61,609 nt of DNA, taken from positions 1 to 61,609 of IMG/VR virus record IMGVR_UViG_3300046616_000205; one strand, written 5' to 3'. Both the position numbers and the translations under genes were made by a program. The notes under the pieces were generated by a model, which saw nothing but the letters and a program-made list of their open reading frames with translations, was not told the origin of the DNA and made no database searches. Below, piece after piece: positions 7,008 to 14,894 of the stretch; position 1 is the stretch's first letter, and each line of letters opens with the position of its first letter. This DNA comes from a virus.

Positions 7008-7148
7008 ATGAGCGACAATATGGGTGTCACAGACGAGGATGCTGAATCCATGATCGATTGCACTTGCAAGAAGTGGCCGGATTACCGTAAGGGCGAGGAT
7101 CACGAGTACACCTGCCCTTATCACTTCCTAGAGGAAAGGCAGGGCTGA
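7008..7148 (+). CDS. Hypothetical Cys/His protein
   Basis: 46 residues, GGAGG 8 bases upstream. CTCKKWPDYRKGEDHEYTCPYH could form a zinc knuckle. Stop overlaps the next start. Confidence 0.6.
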   Translation: MSDNMGVTDEDAESMIDCTCKKWPDYRKGEDHEYTCPYHFLEERQG

Positions 7149-7447
7149 TGCCGAACGTTGAACGTCCCCGGTCTGCTATTCCGGACGACCAGTGGGTCAC
7201 CATGCCGCAGTACGGCGGTATGCAGTACATGTTCTCTCCGCCCAACGCCTGGAATGAGCACGATGACGGCGTATTGAAAATGCGTAAGGGTGATTTCAAA
7301 ATCCGCTTTCGCATCGAAGAGTCAATTATCTACTCCGAGACGCCCGAAGCTCTTGCTCGTCTTGTCTGGGCCTTCTGCCGGAACTTCTACGAAAAGTGGC
7401 TGGAACATCCGGATATAGTGCGGGACTACAGCACAGGAGGTTTCTGA
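7148..7447 (+). CDS. Hypothetical protein, possible distant WTPIG relative
   Basis: 99 residues, TGATG overlap. The segment QWVTMPQYGGMQYMFSPPN has the same order of aromatic and Pro residues as the WTPIG proteins, so a distant relation is possible but unproven. The C-terminal helix ALARLVWAFCRNFYEKWLEH is amphipathic. Confidence 0.65.
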   Translation: MPNVERPRSAIPDDQWVTMPQYGGMQYMFSPPNAWNEHDDGVLKMRKGDFKIRFRIEESIIYSETPEALARLVWAFCRNFYEKWLEHPDIVRDYSTGGF

Positions 7448-7623
7448 TGCGCTACGACGAATGCACTTGGTTCGAGATCTCGGACGAACCTTGTGTCGGA
7501 GCTAGGGCCTATCACTACGTAGGACTGATAACGGGTAAGCAGTACACCTACTGCGAGGGCCACCGACCTGGACAAATGAAGCCTCTCACGCTCCTCAAGA
7601 AGATCACGCATCGGACGGACTGA
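7447..7623 (+). CDS. Hypothetical protein
   Basis: 58 residues, TGATG overlap on both sides. CTWFEISDEPCVGARAYHYVG...YCEGHRP looks like a small C/H zinc fold (C-x9-C ... C-x2-H). Function unknown. Confidence 0.6.
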   Translation: MRYDECTWFEISDEPCVGARAYHYVGLITGKQYTYCEGHRPGQMKPLTLLKKITHRTD

Positions 7624-7973
7624 TGGACAAATACCAGATCGAAACAACCGGGCCTGACGGTAAGCCGCTCATCGTCCCGATTCCGGACGGTTTCCTGGAT
7701 ATGATCCGCGACGAACACGCCCACATGCTGGCCGAGAAGATCCGGGGACTGAAAGACTTGCAGCCCGCGCATTGGGCGGGTGTCCGAATCGACGTAGCCG
7801 CTGACCGGATCGATCCGAAGGCAGACGACGAGCCCGGGATGTGCCCGATATGCGATCACGGCGTGCACCTTCCGCATGCCTGCGACCCAGGGTGCTTCTG
7901 CCACCTGAGCGCCGAGGCGCTCGACCCCGAAAGTGAACTGACCTGCTATGCATCGGACGGATTGATGACATGA
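7623..7973 (+). CDS. Hypothetical protein with zinc knuckle
   Basis: 116 residues. N-terminal half helical (GFLDMIRDEHAHMLAEKI), C-terminal half CPICDHGVHLPHACDPGCFC is a probable zinc knuckle. TGATG overlap upstream, ATGA downstream. Function unknown. Confidence 0.65.
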   Translation: MDKYQIETTGPDGKPLIVPIPDGFLDMIRDEHAHMLAEKIRGLKDLQPAHWAGVRIDVAADRIDPKADDEPGMCPICDHGVHLPHACDPGCFCHLSAEALDPESELTCYASDGLMT

Positions 7974-8095
7974 AGATCGACTGGTGGACGATCCGGGACT
8001 GGGCGGTACGCATCCTGATCTTGACTACCGGCGCTGTCATCCTGGGCTTCAGTATTTGGTCCGTGGTCACGGATCCGGGGTGTTGCTGCCGATGA
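7970..8095 (+). CDS. Single-pass membrane protein
   Basis: 41 residues. One hydrophobic helix (VRILILTTGAVILGFSIWSVV) and a Cys-rich tail (GCCCR). ATGA overlap with the previous gene. Function unknown. Confidence 0.6.
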   Translation: MKIDWWTIRDWAVRILILTTGAVILGFSIWSVVTDPGCCCR

Positions 8096-8110
8096 CGGAC
8101 GACGACCTTG

Positions 8111-8239
8111 ATGCATAGGCAGCCGGGTAGTCCTAAGAAGCCGTGTGCCGTCACTTATGACGGTCGGCATCAATGGATTACCTGGCGCCGTAAGGTGATG
8201 TGCTGGATATGTGGAGCACGAAAACAAATGAAGGAGTAA
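8111..8239 (+). CDS. Small basic CxxC protein
   Basis: 42 residues, very basic, with CWIC and an upstream Cys. No strong ribosome site, but the frame is open and continues the operon. An 8-codon frame at 8092-8118 overlaps both neighbours and could serve translational coupling. Function unknown. Confidence 0.45.
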   Translation: MHRQPGSPKKPCAVTYDGRHQWITWRRKVMCWICGARKQMKE

Positions 8240-8242
8240 GTA

Positions 8243-8314
8243 ATGCCAGAACCTACATACAATGAAATGTTCTGGGCAGGCGCTGTTCTCTATTCGATTA
8301 GCACGAAGAGGTAA
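8243..8314 (+). CDS. Microprotein, 23 aa
   Basis: 23 residues (MPEPTYNEMFWAGAVLYSIS, then TKR) with a good AAGGAG site 7 bases upstream. Partly hydrophobic. Listed because of its ribosome site and its fit between neighbours. Confidence 0.4.
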   Translation: MPEPTYNEMFWAGAVLYSISTKR

Positions 8315-8317
8315 ACA

Positions 8318-8524
8318 ATGCAGGTACGGTTTGAAGCTCTTATGGGTCTAGCTGTCGTTACTATTCTGGATACAACACTCGATATGATTCCGGTGAAGGG
8401 GGACATTGTCACTCTAGGACCCCCGAACGAACAGAAGGACTATCGAGTGGACAGTGTAAATTGGAGGCTCGACCCTAGTGGAAAGCTTTGGCGAGTAAAT
8501 ATCGTCCTAACCTCTCCTTACTAG
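8318..8524 (+). CDS. Hypothetical protein
   Basis: 68 residues. Strand-rich with a likely small beta-barrel (VKGDIVTLGPPNEQKDYRV...KLWRVNIVL). Resembles short phage proteins of unknown role. Followed by a terminator. Confidence 0.65.
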   Translation: MQVRFEALMGLAVVTILDTTLDMIPVKGDIVTLGPPNEQKDYRVDSVNWRLDPSGKLWRVNIVLTSPY

Positions 8525-8528
8525 AATC

Positions 8529-8567
8529 TTTGGGGGATAGTCTGTGTTAGGCTGGCTATCCCCCAAA
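8529..8567 (+). terminator. Hairpin terminator
   Basis: TTTGGGGGATAG / CTATCCCCCAAA, a perfect 12-bp stem with a 15-base loop. The loop holds TGTTAGGCT, an extended -10-like sequence, so a promoter may overlap here too. Confidence 0.75.
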
Positions 8568-8591
8568 TAGCTTTCTTAGGAAATTTTTGAA

Positions 8592-9080
8592 ATGGATATG
8601 AAGCCTATCCCCGGTTGCCCAGGGTATTTCGCCACTGTCGATGGACACGTGTACTCGGAGAAGTCCGACCGAGTCTTAGCCGAACGCGTTAGCAGGCTCG
8701 GCTACAAGCGCGTAAACCTCTCTCTAAGCGGTGCCCATTGCACCCGGGAAGTACATCAGCTCGTCATGGAGGCCTGGAAGGGCGAAGCAGAGTCGGGTTA
8801 CCGCATTCTGCACGGTCCTGGGGGTATCCACGACAACCGGCCAGAGAATCTGCGGTACGGAACGCAGTACGACAACATGCAGGATAAGAGGCGGGACGGC
8901 ACAGACCCTACGGGTAGTCGTAACCCTTTCGCGAAGATGGACGAAGAGAAAGTTCTGGAGCTGCGTAAGGACTGGGCTGAAGGCGCCTGGTCTTCTCAAC
9001 GGGAAGCAGCGGAATACTTCGGGGTATCCCGGAGGACTATCGGCTCTATCTTGCGGGGCGAACTCTGGACGCACGTGTAG
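8592..9080 (+). CDS. NUMOD4-HNH homing-type endonuclease with C-terminal HTH
   Basis: 162 residues. An N-terminal NUMOD4-like segment (IPGCPGYFATVDGHVYS) is followed by an HNH_3-like core (VHQLVMEAW, ILHGPGGIHDNRPENLRYG) and a C-terminal helix-turn-helix (REAAEYFGVSRRTIGSILRG, ending LWTHV). Free-standing phage HNH nucleases of this plan nick or cut DNA and often spread as homing genes. The last about 50 residues match the stand-alone protein at 35131-35313. The gene is flanked by a terminator on the left and by the long non-coding tract on the right. Confidence 0.85.
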   Translation: MDMKPIPGCPGYFATVDGHVYSEKSDRVLAERVSRLGYKRVNLSLSGAHCTREVHQLVMEAWKGEAESGYRILHGPGGIHDNRPENLRYGTQYDNMQDKRRDGTDPTGSRNPFAKMDEEKVLELRKDWAEGAWSSQREAAEYFGVSRRTIGSILRGELWTHV

Positions 9081-9977
9081 ATAACGATTTGGTAACGAAG
9101 GTTTCCAGATTTCACAAAAACTGTGAGGCCTATCAGTCCCGTAGGGCCAGGGGAGGCAGAACCCCCCATAGGGGGTCAAATCGGACATAAGGCACAGAGC
9201 GGACCGTATACATGCAGGTCAGAGGCATGATCAACATGACGGTACATCAGATGTGATCTGACGATGCGTCAGTACTGACCGGTGACACAGTATCAGATGA
9301 TCTTGCAAACATGCAGGCCAGAGGCTTACACACGTCCCCTACCTGATGGATCGTCAGATCTGAGTGTGCGTCAGAAACTGAGGGTGTGTCAGATCTGATG
9401 GTGTGTCAGATGACAGTACATCAGATGATCATGTGTGGTGTAGACCAGTTGGATGAGTGGACTAGACCTCAGTGGCATAGACCAGTGAGGCACAGTGGCA
9501 TAGACCACACGGGCACATAGGCATATGGTCTAGTCCACTAGGGGTATGTGGTATAGACCTCTATTCATGAATGCATAATGTGAATACATGTGTACATGCG
9601 TGTGCATACATGTGTAGGTATGGTGGTATAGACCACTGGTATGCATGTGTGCATGATCCACATGACACACCATCACATGATCATGGTACGTAGTAGGTAC
9701 ATGTACGTGCATATACTACATGTGTGTGTATACATATGGGTATGTGTGCATAGGTATAGTGTGTACATACCGGACATGTGGTACTACACCCATGCATATA
9801 CCCATATATCCACCCACATTACATGATCATGGTCACTGTGTGTAGTGCATAGGTAACTGGTGTGTGTACGGAGCGCCGCTCCCTGAGCCTGAGGGGGCAG
9901 GTTCAACCACCGAACCCACCTCCCAAGATCCAACCCTCTGTACGCCCACCTAACAAGATCCATACCCGCCCATGCAC
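9081..9977. other. Non-coding tract with operator-like repeats and alternating Pu-Py DNA
   Basis: No convincing gene in about 0.9 kb. At 9200-9430 there are many TCAGAT/ATCTGA repeats, some joined as TCAGATCTGA. At 9430-9640 at least six versions of TGGYATAGACCA (an imperfect palindrome) occur. At 9570-9830 the sequence is mostly alternating purine-pyrimidine (CATGTGTACATG, GTGTGTGTATACAT). At 9870 a GC-rich hairpin begins. It may be a replication origin, a packaging or terminal-repeat boundary, or a regulator-binding array. Confidence 0.6.
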
Positions 9978-10262
9978 CTACACCTCAGTCACCCTCCTAC
10001 AGTTCGAGCAGCCCGCGTACTTCCGCCCTACAGCGGCATCCGTCAACAGCCTGCGGTACAGCTCCAACGACATGGCAACGTCCGTATCCGGGTCATCACC
10101 ATCTACCGCCACCCACTCGATATCGGGGTCCGGCTCCACCTGAGACGCAGCCCATGATCCACCTGCCAACCCGGACACCACCTGATCCGAATAGCGGTAC
10201 GCCTCGCTCCCGTCCACATCAGAGATCAGTTCCTCTAATCCATACGTCCCGGGATCACGCAT
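9978..10262 (-). CDS. Hypothetical acidic protein downstream of terminase-like gene
   Basis: 94 residues on the minus strand; its ATG overlaps the stop of the upstream terminase-small-like gene, so the two are co-translated. Strongly acidic in the middle (EPDPDIEWVAVDGDDPDTD), with CSNC near the C-terminus. Function unknown. Confidence 0.6.
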   Translation of the reverse strand: MRDPGTYGLEELISDVDGSEAYRYSDQVVSGLAGGSWAASQVEPDPDIEWVAVDGDDPDTDVAMSLELYRRLLTDAAVGRKYAGCSNCRRVTEV

Positions 10263-10722
10263 CTAATTCACCTTCCACAATCGAATCCGCAATACCCTTT
10301 CGTGCAGCCAGTTCCTTGGCCACCGAATTCAGCTTGCCCTGCTCCTCAATGAGCTTCCGAATATCGAGATCCATCTCGGATACCACACTGTGCTCCGTCA
10401 CAGAGACAGTCGGCATATCAACGCCGAGCATCTTCGTTAAGCGCTCAGAGATCTTCAGCGCAGTACCGATCGCCTGAACGTCTCCACCATCCTCAATGCG
10501 CTCATCCAACCTATCGAGGTAGCGCAGTAGCCGGTCCACTTCCTGCTTACGGATCTCTTGCACGTTGGGCAGCACCACCAAATCACATACTTCAATGACC
10601 CATCGGTGTGCCGTTCCGACCGAAATACCTAACTCCGATGCAATCTGCCGGTAAGAGCGACCGCGTAATCGAAGCTCATAGGCCTCATTCTTCCGAGCGA
10701 GGAACTGTTCCTTGTTCTCCAC
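10255..10722 (-). CDS. Terminase small subunit-like HTH protein
   Basis: 155 residues from GTG at 10722, chosen for AAGGAGTG 6 bases upstream; a longer TTG start (10773) lacks a ribosome site. The N-terminus has a helix-turn-helix (YELRLRGRSYRQIASELGI, SVGTAHRWV), followed by a coiled middle (EVDRLLRYLDRLDERI) and GTALKISERLTKMLGVDMP, the arrangement of small terminase subunits, which bind the packaging site and recruit the motor. Leftward orientation and the adjacent non-coding repeats fit a role at a packaging site. It could instead be a regulatory HTH protein; no large terminase is in the window. Confidence 0.55.
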   Translation of the reverse strand: MENKEQFLARKNEAYELRLRGRSYRQIASELGISVGTAHRWVIEVCDLVVLPNVQEIRKQEVDRLLRYLDRLDERIEDGGDVQAIGTALKISERLTKMLGVDMPTVSVTEHSVVSEMDLDIRKLIEEQGKLNSVAKELAARKGIADSIVEGELDA

Positions 10723-11243
10723 CGTTTCACTCCTTACGTGTTCAAGTGACCCCGAGTGATCATGATACGTCAAACAGTGCTAATAACAGGTGGCATGATT
10801 GAACAGTGAGATATCACATTGTCGGAAAGTGCGGGACTCCCGACACGATTCGCGACACTATCCGCGCCGTTCCTGACACACGCTATTTCCCCTGATCAAT
10901 CCCTGTTTTCTTAGGCCTACTCCTCTCTTTTGTCATGTTGTCAGGAAGGGTGCCCCAGAGCTGTCTATATATTTCAAATAACTACATAGGGGGAGGTTGT
11001 TTTTCTAGGACTACTACTCCCTATGGTGAAACCTTTCTGACAACTCGACAAACACGGTAGATGTGCAGCTCAGCGGCTGTCGGGATGCAATTCGTTTCTG
11101 ACACGAGAGAGTGTCGGATTCTGTCGGGAAGGATATCGATCAGTGAGATATCACAGCTTTCTAACCTCTATCCCTAAGCGAATCGCTCTTAGACGTATCT
11201 CTTAGACAACGGGGCACCCCGTACGCTCCGGTATACTGAGATC
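10723..11243. promoter_or_regulatory. Divergent control region with repeated operators
   Basis: About 0.5 kb between the leftward terminase-like gene and the rightward HTH genes. GTGAGATATCAC occurs identically at 10806-10817 and 11143-11154, and ATATCTCAC recurs inverted at 12170-12178. Short TGTCGG/CCGACA and CTGACA/TGTCAG motifs recur roughly ten times. These are probably operator sites, with the downstream HTH proteins as candidate binders. Confidence 0.55.
11232..11237 (+). promoter_or_regulatory. -10 hexamer, possible leaderless start
   Basis: TATACT ends 6 bases before the ATG at 11244 and no ribosome site is present, so transcription may start at or next to the start codon, as in leaderless phage repressor mRNAs. 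No convincing -35 is seen. Confidence 0.4.
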
Positions 11244-11750
11244 ATGACTCTTTACCGCAACCCGATTCCATCGGGCACGAACACGTCTGAGTTCACAGAC
11301 GTTGAGAAACTTCAATTCATGCGCGACCTCATCGAGCATCGTCGAGACAAGGGAATAGCGATCCCACGTTTTGTACGCTCTCTCTCTAAGGCCGGATATT
11401 CCATCTCTCTCGCGGACTACAAAGAGGCGGAGCAACTTCCCGGAAAAGGGATCGATCACATTACGGCAGGCATGCTCGAATATGCCTACCGTGTATTGAA
11501 CTCCACTCGTGTACAGAATTCAGTACAGGGTCCGAATACTGCACGCGCCATGACTCGTATTGCTCAGGCACGGATCAATAAGGGGTACGAGTATTACGAT
11601 CTAGCCGAGTTGCTGAATGCGAAAGGAGTAATCATCACAGAAGCTGAATACCGTACAGCCGAACAGGGTATGACCAAACACGTTTCCTACGAAGTGATCG
11701 CGGAATGCGCGAGTATCCTCGGGCTTTCTCCTAGGGAGTTGTTTGTTTAA
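11244..11750 (+). CDS. Tandem HTH regulator
   Basis: 168 residues. Two similar helical repeats (about 25-85 and 100-168), each like an XRE-type helix-turn-helix: LIEHRRDKGIAIPRFVRSLS...SLADYKEAEQ and AQARINKGYEYYDLAELLN...TEAEYRTAEQG. Probably a DNA-binding regulator with two HTH units, in the position of a repressor or early regulator between repeated operator-like sites. Stop overlaps the next ATG. Confidence 0.6.
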   Translation: MTLYRNPIPSGTNTSEFTDVEKLQFMRDLIEHRRDKGIAIPRFVRSLSKAGYSISLADYKEAEQLPGKGIDHITAGMLEYAYRVLNSTRVQNSVQGPNTARAMTRIAQARINKGYEYYDLAELLNAKGVIITEAEYRTAEQGMTKHVSYEVIAECASILGLSPRELFV

Positions 11751-12064
11751 TGAGTGCGAAAGACTATTCACGACACCGTGACCGGCTAGCCGTAATGAAA
11801 GCTAAATATGCTCCCGACCACACCTCACGGGACATGGATGACCTACTAGCGTCTTACGGGTATCCCGCAACACCAGGGACATGGGCCCGTCTGATGTACA
11901 ACACTATTCCGACGCGCCATCTAGTGATCAGTCTCGCAGACGCGTTCAAGATCGACCCATACGTGATCATACCTAAAGTGTGGTTTCTCGATCTTGAAGA
12001 CTGTCGCGTCCCGACATGTCCTGAACATGACCAGCGGATTCCGGAACGGCCTGCCTATACGTGA
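11750..12064 (+). CDS. HTH-like regulator
   Basis: 104 residues, TAATG overlap with the tandem HTH gene. TSRDMDDLLASYGYPATPGTW...ISLADAFKIDPYVI has the spacing of an XRE helix-turn-helix like those of its neighbour. Likely a partner regulator; unproven. Confidence 0.5.
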   Translation: MSAKDYSRHRDRLAVMKAKYAPDHTSRDMDDLLASYGYPATPGTWARLMYNTIPTRHLVISLADAFKIDPYVIIPKVWFLDLEDCRVPTCPEHDQRIPERPAYT

Positions 12065-12139
12065 TCATGACCAGGATCCCGTCTAACAAGATCCAATGAC
12101 CTAGGCGATAGCCTGAGTCCAAACACATGATCAAAAGCT

Positions 12140-12166
12140 CTCAGGGGCCGACACACGGTCCCTGAG
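12140..12166 (+). terminator. Hairpin terminator
   Basis: CTCAGGGGCC / GGTCCCTGAG stem, 7-base loop, after the two regulator genes and just before the half-operator at 12170-12178. Confidence 0.6.
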
Positions 12167-12192
12167 GGCATATCTCACAGAAGAGAGCGCAC

Positions 12193-12399
12193 GTGTCAGT
12201 CATCAGGGCAGGGGACAGTGTCCACGTCTACTACTACGGGGAGGCCAACTCCGTACGCAGTCTCCGGGGCACAGTCCAGGAACGAGACCAGTGGGGCGTG
12301 ACCGTGGTCAGCCTCACGGGTGATCTTCAAGAATTCCCGATCACCAGCATTCAGCGTTTGATCTTGATCGAAGCAAAGGAAGATCGTTTCCCCGAATGA
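12193..12399 (+). CDS. Hypothetical SH3-like protein
   Basis: 68 residues from GTG 12193. All-beta pattern (AGDSVHVYYYGEANSVRSLRG, then VTVVSLTG) resembles a small Sm/SH3-like barrel. Its start lies 14 bases after the inverted half-operator, so it may be controlled with the regulators. Confidence 0.6.
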   Translation: MSVIRAGDSVHVYYYGEANSVRSLRGTVQERDQWGVTVVSLTGDLQEFPITSIQRLILIEAKEDRFPE

Positions 12400-13127
12400 T
12401 CTAGGGCCCATGATCAATGATCATGGGCTTGATCATTTCTCGGATATATGTAGTGCCCATGCACAAACCAGTGTCTGCAACAGTTTCCTTTACCTTGAAT
12501 GTACGTGCATAGGTTCAACCTAAAAGCCTTTTAGCTTGAATGATCAAACCAAGCGCTTGCTCAGGGCGACTCTTAGGCAAACTAACACTTTGCCAAATCG
12601 CCGCCCAATGTTACTGTCCGGTAATCGGAATCCGCAGGCATGGGGACATGCGGACTGTCAACCTACTGTTTCAACTACTTTCTGTGTAAAGAACGTCGTT
12701 CCTACTTCACAGTATGTAGTGATCTTGTTTGAACGGCTCTGTGAGACCTGTTGATCACCCCTCCCGCATCCCAGTGTCACTACCTCCCTGAAAATCGTGC
12801 ACGCGACATAAGCGCAGGTCAGAACCCTGTTGATCTTGACAGGTATAGTAACACTTCGATAACCCCTCTTGACAAACCCAATATGATCTAGCACGTGTAC
12901 GATCGCGTGACGCCCGCATGACGCCCGCACGCCCGGTTCCTCAACCCAAGAGGGTGCCTAGATGATCTTGAGCAGCGCAAGAGAGCGCACAAACCCCGCC
13001 GCAATAACCCATACCGGACAGCTTCAAATTAATCGAAGATCCCAACAGGCCTCTGACCTGCGCAAACGAGAGCTTTGCAAACTCTTTACTATTTAGTACG
13101 GGCAGATCTCACTTTTCGGGATCACGG

Positions 13128-13164
13128 TCTGACCTGCGACGATGTCCTATAACCGCAGGTCAGA
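13128..13164. repeat. Long perfect inverted repeat
   Basis: TCTGACCTGCG (13128-13138) and CGCAGGTCAGA (13154-13164) around a 15-base loop. The same decamer occurs alone at 13052 and, inverted, at 12815, so it is probably a protein-binding site. Confidence 0.65.
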
Positions 13165-13634
13165 TGTTGTGCTAACTTCGTACTTGCAAGGCAACGCAGT
13201 GATCGGCCCCCCGGTTCCGCAAGATCAACGAAAAACCGGGAACGTCGCAAGATCCGCAAGGATCCGTGATCACTCCCCAGGATCCGGCCCCTCGCGTTTC
13301 GCGAACCGGTCCACGGGGTGAGAGGTATTGATGGCTTCGCCTCCCTCTTAGCCGAACGGGCCCGAATAGGGTACAGGGCGTGATCAAGGTCCAGACAGCA
13401 GTATTGCACCCGGTGAATTTGACCCGGATATGATCCGACGCGGCACCGACCGCTCATAAGTCTGCAACGACTGACCACAAACGGCAGTTACGGGTAGTAG
13501 GGGACCAACTCACGTCGGTAAACCCCAAGGGTCGTAACCTGGCAGTGGATCACGCGGCACTGCCCAAACAAACCCGGTTGACACACTCTCATGTAGTGCA
13601 CTCCTTACGGGGTGATTGAGAGTCACCCACCAAA

Positions 13635-13681
13635 GCCCCTGTGCGGTCATCACGGACGTACGCAGCAAAGCACACAGGGGC
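13635..13681 (+). terminator. Large-loop hairpin
   Basis: GCCCCTGTG / CACAGGGGC, 9 bp with a 29-base loop, upstream of the next operon. May be a terminator or a leader structure. Confidence 0.45.
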
Positions 13682-13802
13682 ACTGAGACAGACACAGCAA
13701 CCGCCGCGTGCTTCCTAACAGGGAGCGGTACCCAATCCAGCGGTAGACCTGAAACAGTGTCTCGCCTTCACACACTCAACCTAGATCCTTAAGGGGCTAG
13801 CA

Positions 13803-14162
13803 ATGAGCGCTACCTTCATGATCCCGTCCCGCATCGTCGACACGATGTACGACAAGATCGCCAACGGTGAAACCGGCGGCACCTTCTCGGTGGACGGTCA
13901 CGCCGTGCCCGACACCGGTTACTTCGTGGGTGGGGCCGTCCCCTCCCTGATCAACCCGACCCGTGAGCAGGTTCTGGAGTTCGTGGAAACCGCCGGAGCG
14001 GACTACGTGGGCTACTGGGAGGACTCCGAGACCCTCGCCCTGTACGTGGACGCGGTCGACTGGACCCCGTCTGAGGCGTACGCCCGACGCTTGACCGAAC
14101 TGCACGGTGAAATCGCGTATTGGGACGCCGTAAACGCACGTGAGATCCGAGTGGGAGTCTGA
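13803..14162 (+). CDS. Hypothetical protein
   Basis: 119 residues, first gene of a new operon after 1.4 kb of non-coding DNA. Contains PSRIVDTMYDKIANGETGG and WEDSETLALYVDAVDWTPSEA; the style matches conserved actinophage proteins of unknown role. GC-rich codons with C/G third bases suggest strong host adaptation. Confidence 0.7.
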   Translation: MSATFMIPSRIVDTMYDKIANGETGGTFSVDGHAVPDTGYFVGGAVPSLINPTREQVLEFVETAGADYVGYWEDSETLALYVDAVDWTPSEAYARRLTELHGEIAYWDAVNAREIRVGV

Positions 14163-14164
14163 CC

Positions 14165-14338
14165 ATGCCCAACACTCGTACTTACTACGTCAAGATCGCA
14201 CACAACGACACCGAGACTGTCAAGGTCTACCAGGCTCGCAACATGACTCACGCCCATACCTTGGCTCTCAAGGAATTCCAACCCCAAGACGAGAACGCCA
14301 AGGTCGTCTACTGCCTCGCCGCACGGAATGGAATGTGA
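14165..14338 (+). CDS. Hypothetical protein
   Basis: 57 residues; starts 2 bases after the previous stop. Beta-alpha pattern (TYYVKIAHNDTETVKVYQAR, NMTHAHTLALKEF). Function unknown. Confidence 0.65.
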   Translation: MPNTRTYYVKIAHNDTETVKVYQARNMTHAHTLALKEFQPQDENAKVVYCLAARNGM

Positions 14339-14340
14339 CC

Positions 14341-14604
14341 ATGAACGCCACGCACTACACCATCACCAGTGACCAGGGCAGCAACGTCTTCCATGCCTAC
14401 GGCAGGGACAGTGCCGACACCTACATCCGTCACCTCATGAACGAGGGTGTCAGCTACTCGGTCGAGGTCAACAAGCCGGTCGAACGTCCGGACGAGTACT
14501 ACCGCGAGGACGGCAAGATCGTCGGCTTGTACGACGCGCAAGGCAAGATCCACCTGTACGACGACGTCCAGAATGAGATCAACGTGAACCGTGGGGCGTG
14601 GTGA
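14341..14604 (+). CDS. Hypothetical protein
   Basis: 87 residues from ATG 14341. Acidic and Tyr-rich (TITSDQGSNVFHAYGRDSAD, then GLYDAQGKIHLYDDV). Same operon spacing as its neighbours. Function unknown. Confidence 0.65.
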   Translation: MNATHYTITSDQGSNVFHAYGRDSADTYIRHLMNEGVSYSVEVNKPVERPDEYYREDGKIVGLYDAQGKIHLYDDVQNEINVNRGAW

Positions 14605-14606
14605 CC

Positions 14607-14687
14607 ATGAACGGTTGGGACATCCTGGGAATCGCTTGTCTCCTGTTCCTGTTTTGGGCCGTTTACCAGGCTGCGGAGGACTTCTGA
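14607..14687 (+). CDS. Membrane microprotein, 26 aa
   Basis: One hydrophobic helix (ILGIACLLFLFWAVYQ) with a short acidic tail. Two bases separate it from each neighbour, the operon's usual spacing. Confidence 0.5.
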   Translation: MNGWDILGIACLLFLFWAVYQAAEDF

Positions 14688-14689
14688 TC

Positions 14690-14797
14690 ATGGTTGACAT
14701 CCTCGTACTCCTGGCCATTCTCGCGCTCATTGTCACGGTCACTGTAGGCCTACCTCAGGCTCTCCAGTGGTTCGCCGCACGTCACGACAACACCTGA
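14690..14797 (+). CDS. Membrane microprotein, 35 aa
   Basis: One helix (VDILVLLAILALIVTVTVGL) and a polar tail (FAARHDNT). Partner of the preceding microprotein by position. Confidence 0.5.
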   Translation: MVDILVLLAILALIVTVTVGLPQALQWFAARHDNT

Positions 14798-14863
14798 TCA
14801 TGGCTTAAGGATGAGTGCTGGACGGACCCCCACCCGTTCGGCAAGCGTCCCAGCACCATGATC
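14795..14863 (+). repeat. Leader cassette type 2, copy 1
   Basis: TGATCATGGCTTAAGG, a variable hairpin (GTGCTGG / CCAGCAC at 14815-14856), then CCCAGCACCATGATC. The same order recurs at 19775-19831. Confidence 0.6.
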
Positions 14864-14894
14864 CCCAATGCAAGATCACTGAGAGGAACATGCC

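Larger units (their letters stand above)
12400..13802. other. 1.4 kb non-coding region rich in palindromes
   Basis: No reading frame with a credible start. Features: clustered TGATCA/GATC (12400-12440), TTGACAGGTATAG-type promoter-like boxes near 12835-12875, CTGACCTGCG at 13052 and 13129 with inverted copies at 12815 and 13154, GCAAGATC repeated at 13210-13260, and a CCCCTGTG/CACAGGGG hairpin at 13635-13681. May be an origin or a long regulatory spacer. Confidence 0.5.

Noticed and set aside
9530-9826. Reading frames of about 60 codons rich in His, Met and Tyr on both strands
   Set aside because: They follow from alternating CA/TG sequence and lack ribosome sites.
12536-12930. Short frames in the 12.4-13.8 kb region
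   Set aside because: No ribosome sites and no operon context; they overlap palindromes.
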